In this document: positions 1 through 4,629 of the stretch, one piece after another
How the letters are laid out: every line of letters begins with the position of its first letter
Position numbering within the stretch: position 1 is the first letter of the stretch
NCBI GenBank assembly: GCA_015655615.1
Contig: JAATES010000151.1
Span: 1 to 6,143 of the forward strand
Direction of reading: 5' to 3'
Length of the DNA: 6,143 nt
Source of the DNA: Actinomycetales bacterium
GTDB taxonomy: Bacteria; Actinomycetota; Actinomycetes; Actinomycetales; Cellulomonadaceae
Notes under the pieces: model-generated
What the model was told of the DNA's origin: nothing
The model's input: the letters and a program-made list of their open reading frames with translations, nothing else
Database searches by the model: none
Program-made: the position numbers and the translations under genes

Positions 1-175
<175 letters not shown>

Positions 176-257
176 ACACATCTTCTTTTTTGCGTGTTTG
201 CGTCCACTGTGCGGTTCCCGGGTAATTGCCGGGGGATCCGGTTGATAACCTGATAGT
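176..257 (+). other. 23S-5S internal transcribed spacer
   Basis: About 80 nt separate 23S from 5S. No tRNA-like cloverleaf or T-loop GTTCRANNC signature is present. At the 23S edge, AACACACA (173-180) can pair with TGCGTGTT (191-198) with one A-C mismatch, leaving a pyrimidine-rich loop that includes six T at 186-191 (the last T is in the 3' arm). This looks like a local rRNA-processing stem or a precursor-end structure, but that role is inferred only. The rest of the spacer shows no recognisable element. Confidence 0.7.
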
Positions 258-376
258 GTTTCGGTGGTCATAGCGAGGGGGAAACGCCCGGTCCCATTCC
301 GAACCCGGAAGCTAAGCCCTTCAGCGCCGATGGTACTGCCCTGGGAACGGGGTGGGAGAGTAGGACGCCGCCGAAC
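258..376 (+). rRNA. rrf: 5S ribosomal RNA
   Basis: Complete 5S rRNA of about 119 nt. It has the actinobacterial opening GTTTCGGTGGTCATAGCG, the conserved GAAACGCCCGGTCCCATTCC and GAACCCGGAAGCTAAG blocks (281-315), CAGCGCCGATGGTACTGC, and the closing GGGAGAGTAGGACGCCGCC. The terminal helix I forms between TTCGGTGG (260-267) and the complementary CCGCCGAA end (368-375). Helix II also closes: GAGGGG near 275-280 pairs with CCCTTC near 317-322, with one G-U pair. Ends are accurate to 1-3 nt. It is the last gene of the rRNA operon and is followed 10 nt later by a strong hairpin. Confidence 0.96.
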
Positions 377-386
377 AATTCTTAGT

Positions 387-422
387 CGTGAAGGCCCACC
401 CGTGAACGGGTGGGCCTTCACG
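387..422 (+). terminator. rRNA operon terminator hairpin
   Basis: A perfect 16-bp inverted repeat: 387-402 (CGTGAAGGCCCACCCG) pairs with 407-422 around a TGAA tetraloop (403-406). It starts 10 nt after the 5S gene, exactly where an rRNA operon terminator is expected. No run of T follows (CATATACG), so it is of the U-tract-less type frequent in high-GC actinobacteria, where stem strength does most of the work. It may also set the 3' boundary for 5S precursor processing. The hairpin itself is directly seen; termination is inferred. Confidence 0.9.
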
Positions 423-521
423 CATATACGCAGCGCGCGGGTTGGATCGAGGTCATGGTTGCACTCTGGTGCGCCGGGGATCGGCAGTGACAGACTTGGT
501 AGCTCCTCCAAGCGAGATGAC

Positions 522-529
522 GGAGAAGG
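522..529 (+). promoter_or_regulatory. Ribosome binding site of the TPR gene
   Basis: GGAGAAGG lies just upstream of two consecutive in-frame ATG codons at 532 and 535. GGAG (522-525) is 6 nt from the first and 9 nt from the second. This site sets the start of the TPR gene and argues against the upstream in-frame TTG at 442, GTG at 487 and ATG at 517, none of which has a comparable purine-rich leader. Confidence 0.6.
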
Positions 530-531
530 TA

Positions 532-1509
532 ATGATGGCGGAGAACAGCGATCGCGGGCGTCCGGGTGCTGGCGGGCCGCGTCGGGATGGGGCCCGCGGT
601 TCCGGGCGTCCGGACGGCAGTGCGGCAGGCCGTTCCGGTCGTTCGGGTGATCGCGGCGGGACGGGTGGCGCGGGGCGCGGCGGGACGGCGGGCAGGCAGG
701 GTTCCGGGGCTGGGCGCGACGGCTCGGGTCGGGCTGCCGATTCCCGGCATCGGGGAGCTGGGCCTGATCGTTCCCGGTCAGCTGGGTCGCAGGACGAGGT
801 CCGCCGTCCCCGACGTAACGACCCGCCCCTTCCTGAGGGTGTGGAGTTCTCGGCTCTCGACCGTGAGGTGCGGGGGCGGCTCCGCGGCTTGAGCAAAGAG
901 GGAGCAGAGGTGGTGGGGCTTCATCTGGTGGCCGCCGGGCTCTACCTGGAGGACGATCCCGAGCTCGCCTTTCGTCACACGGAGGCCGCCGTGGCACGAG
1001 GCGGCCGGATCGACGTGGTGCGCGAGGCCGCAGGGATTGCCGCCTACCGTACCGGCCGGTTCGCCGAGGCGCTGCGTGAGCTGCGGACCTATCGCAGACT
1101 GAGTGGTTCGTCAGCGCACCTGCCGGTGATGGCCGACTGTGAACGTGGCCTGGGACGCCCGGAACGTGCGGTCGCGATGTGGTCGGCCCCCGAGGCGGCG
1201 TCGTTGGACCCGTCGGAACGTGTGGAGCTCGCCTTGGTCGTCGCAGGGGCGCGTGCGGATCTCGATCAGGTGGAGGCCGGATTGGCGGTGCTCGACGAGG
1301 TCGATACCGCAGCACTGCGGAAGGCGGCGGGAGGTGAGTCTGCCAGACGGATCGATGAAGCCCGGGTGGAGCTGCTGATCCGCGTCGGTCGGCAGGTCGA
1401 GGCGGACGAGCTGACGCGTCGTTTGACTCCGGGGCCGGGCGGGCGACGCCCCCCTGCTCCGGTTTCGGAGGTCGTGGTCTTCGAGGTCGAGGACGAGGAG
1501 CACGTATGA
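532..1509 (+). CDS. TPR-like helical repeat protein with Gly/Arg-rich N-terminus
   Basis: 325 aa, of unknown molecular role. Residues 1 to about 97 are low complexity, mostly Gly, Arg, Ser, Ala and Asp, with repeated RGG/GRGG/GRSG-type motifs, and are probably disordered and basic. From about residue 104 (start of VEFSALD) to about 300 the sequence is alpha-helical with tetratricopeptide character, for example the AAYRTGRFAEALRELRTYRR helix pair. The last 12 residues are acidic (FEVEDEE). The start is chosen for the GGAGAAGG leader; ATG 535 is equally possible, and a longer form from TTG 442 would add 30 residues. There is no signal peptide or membrane segment, so it is probably cytoplasmic. 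Its position matches M. tuberculosis Rv1691, also a TPR-type hypothetical protein. The stop overlaps the start of the HAD gene (ATGA), so the two are likely co-translated. A protein-binding scaffold role, possibly with RNA contact through the RGG-like tail, is inference only. Confidence 0.85.
   Translation: MMAENSDRGRPGAGGPRRDGARGSGRPDGSAAGRSGRSGDRGGTGGAGRGGTAGRQGSGAGRDGSGRAADSRHRGAGPDRSRSAGSQDEVRRPRRNDPPLPEGVEFSALDREVRGRLRGLSKEGAEVVGLHLVAAGLYLEDDPELAFRHTEAAVARGGRIDVVREAAGIAAYRTGRFAEALRELRTYRRLSGSSAHLPVMADCERGLGRPERAVAMWSAPEAASLDPSERVELALVVAGARADLDQVEAGLAVLDEVDTAALRKAAGGESARRIDEARVELLIRVGRQVEADELTRRLTPGPGGRRPPAPVSEVVVFEVEDEEHV
658..692 (+). other. Potential G-quadruplex tract in the TPR coding region
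   Basis: The coding strand carries GGG runs at 658-660, 663-665, 672-675, 682-684 and 690-692, separated by loops of 2, 6, 6 and 5 nt. This satisfies the usual G3+N1-7 quadruplex rule, and it would form in the mRNA as well as in the DNA. More G runs follow at 699-701, 706-709 and 712-714. The runs fall in Gly/Arg codons of the low-complexity N-terminus, so protein composition and high G+C may be sufficient cause. Folding is not shown. Confidence 0.4.
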
Positions 1510-2555
1510 GGGATCTTCCTGACCTCGATGATCTGGGCCCCGGGCTGCTCGATGTCCCGGGTGTGGTCGCGACTGCCTTCGACCTCGGGCTCATCGATCT
1601 TGACGGCGTCGCCTATCGCGGCGCGGACCCCGTCGAGCATGCGTCCGAGTCGTTGGTGCGTGCGAGGCAACAGGGACTTCCTCTGATCTTCGTGACCAAC
1701 AACGCTTCCAGGGAGCCGCAGTCGGTGGCCTCGCAACTGACGGCATTGGGGATCCCGACGGACTCTGCCGGCGTGCTCACCGCCGCGCAGGCATGTGCGC
1801 GCTATCTGGGGGAGTTCGTTCCCGCCGGTTCTGTCGTCCTGGTCGTGGGCGGAGCCGGAATCCGTACCGCGGTGCGGGAGGCGGGCTATCGGGTCGTCGA
1901 CAGTGCGGACGAACACCCGGCTGCCGTGGCGCAGGGTTTCGGTCCGGAGGTGGGATGGCAGCATCTGGCAGAGGCCGCGTACGCCATCGCCCAGGGTGCC
2001 GTGCATGTGGCGAGCAACCTGGATCTCTCCCTTCCGACAGCGCGGGGATACGCTCCCGGAAACGGGTCGCTGGTGCGTGCAGTCGTGGCTGCCACGGGCG
2101 TGGAGCCCGTCAGTGCGGGGAAGCCGTCGCCGGCGATGTATCGCATGGCGGTCGATGCCCAGAACGCCCGGCGACCATTGGTCGTGGGAGACCGGCTGGA
2201 CACGGATCTGGCGGGGGCCCGCAGCGGGGGCTATGTCGGTTTGCATGTGCTCACCGGGGTGTCGACCGCACGCGACGACGTACTGGCGAAGCCCGGTGAG
2301 CGGCCCCATCTGATCGTCCGGGACCTGCGAGGGCTCTTGGAACCGCACCGTGCGCCGTTGCCGGGCCCGGAAGGCTGGTGGGTGTGCGGTGAGTCTGCGG
2401 CTCGCATCACCGACGGGTCGCTGGAGCTGTCGGAGGCGGACGGTCCGAGCATCGAGGCTGTCCGCGCGGCTTGTGCGGCGAGCTGGGCCGCGGTGGATGA
2501 CGGAGTGATCCTCGATGAGGCCTCGGTCCCGGAGCTCGCGCTCTCTGCCCGGTGA
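1506..2555 (+). CDS. HAD-superfamily IIA phosphatase (glycerol-3-phosphate phosphatase-like)
   Basis: 349 aa cytoplasmic hydrolase of the HAD-IIA (NagD/p-nitrophenylphosphatase/PGP) type. Motif I is D31-L-D33-G-V, giving the nucleophile and acid/base Asp. Motif II is T64-N-N. The C2 cap spans roughly residues 85-200 and ends with the family hallmark GYAPGNGSLV. Motif III is K206 in AGKPSP, and motif IV is G228-D229-R-L-D-T-D234 for Mg2+ binding. The core ends near residue 260; a further ~80 residues form a C-terminal extension absent from short NagD proteins. Length and position match M. tuberculosis Rv1692 (about 353 aa), reported as a glycerol-3-phosphate phosphatase in glycerophospholipid head-group recycling. 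That substrate is transferred by synteny and is not visible in the sequence. ATG 1506 overlaps the upstream stop by 4 nt and has GAGGAG (1495-1500) 5 nt before it. A small hairpin follows the stop codon. Confidence 0.92.
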   Translation: MRDLPDLDDLGPGLLDVPGVVATAFDLGLIDLDGVAYRGADPVEHASESLVRARQQGLPLIFVTNNASREPQSVASQLTALGIPTDSAGVLTAAQACARYLGEFVPAGSVVLVVGGAGIRTAVREAGYRVVDSADEHPAAVAQGFGPEVGWQHLAEAAYAIAQGAVHVASNLDLSLPTARGYAPGNGSLVRAVVAATGVEPVSAGKPSPAMYRMAVDAQNARRPLVVGDRLDTDLAGARSGGYVGLHVLTGVSTARDDVLAKPGERPHLIVRDLRGLLEPHRAPLPGPEGWWVCGESAARITDGSLELSEADGPSIEAVRAACAASWAAVDDGVILDEASVPELALSAR

Positions 2556-2561
2556 GCGTCA

Positions 2562-2580
2562 GGACGACCGCGTGTCGTCC
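2562..2580 (+). terminator. Small hairpin after the HAD gene (weak terminator or attenuator)
   Basis: GGACGAC (2562-2568) is perfectly complementary to GTCGTCC (2574-2580) with a 5-nt loop CGCGT. It begins 6 nt after the HAD stop codon, in the only sizeable gap (2556-2687) of the gene cluster. The stem is only 7 bp and there is no immediate T run, although a short TTCTT occurs at about 2596-2600. It could reduce transcription into the tlyA block, protect the upstream mRNA 3' end, or be chance. Confidence 0.35.
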
Positions 2581-2687
2581 CATGCGCAGGGGCGCTTCTT
2601 CCTGTGGACCATCCGCGCTGTGGTGGCCGCGCACGGTACGGTGGAGAGTGCCAAAGACACCTACGCTAAGGACCAGGAGACTGCGTG

Positions 2688-2828
2688 ATGACGGTGGAGA
2701 CCACACCGGTTCAGGGGGCTCTGGAGCTGCTCCGTGTGCTGGACGACCTGCCCGTGGCCGACCACGTGGAGGTCTTCGAGGCCGTCTACGGCGCGCTCGC
2801 TGACTCGCTCGACGCTGCGGCCCGCTGA
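2688..2828 (+). CDS. Small conserved-position protein of unknown function (46 aa)
   Basis: A 46-aa acidic protein starting MTVETTPVQGALELL and ending DSLDAAAR. After a short leader it is one or two amphipathic helices split near DDLPVADHV, with the pattern LELLRVLDDL, then HVEVFEAVYGAL. It has no signal peptide, membrane span, cysteine cluster or catalytic motif. AGGAGA at 2675-2680 is 7 nt before ATG 2688, a good ribosome binding site; GTG 2685 is an adjacent alternative start. Its reality is supported by this site, by the 2-nt spacing to tlyA, and by its position matching the small hypothetical gene Rv1693 between the phosphatase and tlyA in M. tuberculosis. The clean stop-start junction suggests its translation feeds ribosomes into tlyA. 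It could be a small partner of a neighbour or mainly a coupling leader; I do not recognise a function. Confidence 0.8.
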   Translation: MTVETTPVQGALELLRVLDDLPVADHVEVFEAVYGALADSLDAAAR

Positions 2829-2830
2829 GC

Positions 2831-3736
2831 GTGGTGGCAGTGCGACTCGACGCCGCCTTGGTCCATCGGGGCCTGGCGGGATCACGGACCAAGGCGGCGG
2901 CACTGGTGCATTCCGGTCGCGTCCGAGTGTCGGGGGCCGTGAGGCAACGACCGGCGAGTCAGGTCTTCGAGGAGGACACGCTGGAAGTGCTGGCGGGTGA
3001 CGACTACGTCTCGCGTGCCGCAGTGAAGCTGAAAGGGGTGCTGGACGCGCTCGGAGCTGACGCGCCTGAGATCACCGGCAGACGGTGCCTCGACGTGGGG
3101 GCGAGCACGGGAGGATTCACGCAGGTGCTCTTGCAGGCCGGCGCCAGCCAGGTCATCGCGTTGGATGTCGGGCACGACCAACTGGCAGACACCCTTCGGG
3201 CGGACCCGCGGGTCACCGTGATGGAGGGGCACAATGCGCGAGCGCTGACGCCCGAGGCGCTGCCATGGCTTCCGGAGGTGATCGTTGCGGATGTCTCTTT
3301 CATCTCCTTGACGCTGATCCTTCCGGCACTGCGCCGGGTCTGCACCGACTCGACCGCAGTGCTGGTCATGGTCAAACCCCAGTTCGAGGTGGGCCGGGCT
3401 CGACTGGGATCCGGAGGCGTGGTGCGGGACCCGCGATTGCGGACCCAGGCGGTGATCGATGTGGCCGAGGCGGCGCACCGGGAGGGTCTGGGAGTGCGGG
3501 GGGTCTGCGCGAGCAGCCTGCCCGGCCCGCATGGAAATATCGAATACTTTCTGAGCCTGGCCGTGGCTCCCGGCTCACTGCCCGTGCTCTCCGAGGGCCA
3601 GCGCCAGGAGATCCGCAGGTCCGTCGAGCAGGATCGCGCCGCAGGCGCAGCTCCAGGCCTCATCGCTCGCCGCAATCCCCTCGTCCAGCAGAGCACGGTA
3701 CGGTCAGCCGAGACCATCACAGGGGGCATGCAGTGA
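2831..3736 (+). CDS. tlyA: TlyA family rRNA 2'-O-methyltransferase
   Basis: 301 aa SAM-dependent methyltransferase. In mycobacteria TlyA methylates the 2'-OH of C1409 in 16S and C1920 in 23S rRNA, the marks needed for capreomycin/viomycin sensitivity. Residues 4-55 form the S4 RNA-binding domain (RLDAALVHRGLAGSR). The FtsJ/RrmJ-like Rossmann domain follows: SAM loop G90-A-S-T-G-G-F96, D112 after the next strand, D154 in VADVSFISL, K182 in VKPQFEVG, and E238 in GNIEYFL. K66, D154, K182 and E238 fit the K-D-K-E tetrad of 2'-O-methyltransferases. The interdomain linker reads DDYV where the mycobacterial protein has RAWV. The protein is about 30 residues longer than the 268-aa mycobacterial one, mostly from a C-terminal tail. 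GTG 2831 has no clear Shine-Dalgarno site and lies 2 nt after the small gene's stop, so reinitiation is likely; GTG 2834 or 2840 are alternatives. The stop overlaps nadK. Confidence 0.95.
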   Translation: MVAVRLDAALVHRGLAGSRTKAAALVHSGRVRVSGAVRQRPASQVFEEDTLEVLAGDDYVSRAAVKLKGVLDALGADAPEITGRRCLDVGASTGGFTQVLLQAGASQVIALDVGHDQLADTLRADPRVTVMEGHNARALTPEALPWLPEVIVADVSFISLTLILPALRRVCTDSTAVLVMVKPQFEVGRARLGSGGVVRDPRLRTQAVIDVAEAAHREGLGVRGVCASSLPGPHGNIEYFLSLAVAPGSLPVLSEGQRQEIRRSVEQDRAAGAAPGLIARRNPLVQQSTVRSAETITGGMQ

Positions 3737-4629
3737 CTCGCACGGTCATGGTGGTGACCCATGGGGGACGCCCGGAGGCGATCTCGGCGGCCGCCGAGGC
3801 CGTCTCTGAGCTGGAGCGCGCCGGTTTCAGGGTGATCCGCCCGGGCGACGAGAGCATCCCGCCGAGCTACCGTGCACCGGTCGGTGCGCCCTCCCTGCAG
3901 GAGTCGGGTGTCCTCGAGGGGGTCGAGGCGGTGGTGGTGCTCGGTGGGGACGGCACGATCCTTCGGGCGGCCGAGCTCACGCGAGGGAGCACGGTCCCGC
4001 TGCTCGGCATCAATCTGGGTCACGTGGGCTTTCTGGCGGAGAGCGAACGCGAATCTCTTCGCGATTCGGTGCGACGTCTGGCGGAGCGCAACTACGCCAT
4101 AGAAGCACGTGGCGTCCTGGGCGTGACGATCTCCAAGCCGTCGGGGGAGTCACCACTGACCGATTGGGCACTCAACGAGGCCACGATCGAGAAGGCCGAC
4201 AGGCAGCGCATGATCGAGGTGAGCCTCGCCATCGATGGGCGGCCGCTGGAGTCCTTCGGCTGCGATGGAGTGGTGATCTCCACGGCGACGGGCTCGACCG
4301 CGCATGCGTTCTCGGCGGGCGGCCCGGTGATCTGGCCCGATGTGGATGCACTGCTGGTGGTCCCCCTCGCGGCGCATGCGCTGTTTGCCCGACCGCTTGT
4401 CGTGGGTCCGCATTCGACCGTGAGTGTGCTGGTGGCGGAATCGGGGGCCCGAGAGGCTGTCGTGACCATGGACGGCCGACGTCAGGTGGTCGTGAAACAG
4501 GGAACCCAGATCGACATCCGGCGCGGCCAGCACCCGGTCTACCTGGCACGGCTGTCGACCGCGCCGTTCGCCGACCGTCTGGTCAACAAGTTCACGCTGC
4601 CGGTTCAGGGATGGCGGGAGCAACGATGA
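3733..4629 (+). CDS. nadK: NAD kinase
   Basis: 298 aa cytoplasmic enzyme that phosphorylates NAD+ to NADP+ using ATP or polyphosphate. The N-terminal Rossmann-like half starts with VMVVTHGGRPEA and contains the catalytic G71-G-D73-G-T75 motif and LGINLGHVGFL (91-101). The second half carries N148-E149-A-T, R159, and the glycine-rich loop C177-D-G-V-V-I-S-T-A-T-G-S-T (177-189) with SAGGP at 194-198, then HALFARP and MDGRR. The end LVNKFTLPVQGW is typical of actinobacterial enzymes. Two positions differ from the common form STPTGSTAY: Ala185 for Pro and His191 for Tyr. The start is GTG 3733, overlapping the tlyA stop as GTGA, with AGGGGG (3721-3726) 6 nt upstream; the open frame continues upstream only as an out-of-frame shadow inside tlyA. 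The stop overlaps the recN start. Length is close to the M. tuberculosis enzyme (307 aa). Confidence 0.96.
   Translation: MTRTVMVVTHGGRPEAISAAAEAVSELERAGFRVIRPGDESIPPSYRAPVGAPSLQESGVLEGVEAVVVLGGDGTILRAAELTRGSTVPLLGINLGHVGFLAESERESLRDSVRRLAERNYAIEARGVLGVTISKPSGESPLTDWALNEATIEKADRQRMIEVSLAIDGRPLESFGCDGVVISTATGSTAHAFSAGGPVIWPDVDALLVVPLAAHALFARPLVVGPHSTVSVLVAESGAREAVVTMDGRRQVVVKQGTQIDIRRGQHPVYLARLSTAPFADRLVNKFTLPVQGWREQR

Noticed and set aside
176..257. tRNA in the 23S-5S spacer
   Set aside because: Too short once flanks are removed and lacking any cloverleaf or T-loop signature.
442..470. Possible promoter TTGGAT - 17 nt - TCTGGT before the TPR gene
   Set aside because: Each box matches only 3 of 6 consensus bases, which is expected by chance.
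503..528. CTCCTCC upstream that could pair with the GGAGAAGG ribosome binding site and hide it
   Set aside because: Pairing is only 4 bp plus 2 bp around a mismatch with a 12-nt loop; too weak to claim as a switch.
442..531. Longer N-terminus of the TPR protein from TTG 442, GTG 487 or ATG 517
   Set aside because: No purine-rich leader at these codons, whereas GGAGAAGG precedes ATG 532/535. Not fully excluded.
1266..2348. 360-codon minus-strand open frame opposite the TPR and HAD genes
   Set aside because: The opposite strand encodes a HAD protein with all motifs intact; the antisense product has no family features.
2637..2667. TACGGT and TACGCT as -10 boxes in the gap before the 46-aa gene
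   Set aside because: No acceptable -35 element at the proper distance from either; kept only as a question in the gap finding.
3085..3732. Upstream extension of the nadK reading frame to 514 codons
   Set aside because: The extra part is tlyA read out of frame (Gly/Arg/Pro-rich). GTG 3733 has a good AGGGGG site, and the protein from there has the normal NadK length.
3004..4023. 339-codon minus-strand open frame opposite tlyA and nadK
   Set aside because: Overlaps two clear genes on the other strand and shows only compositional Arg/Ser/Pro bias.
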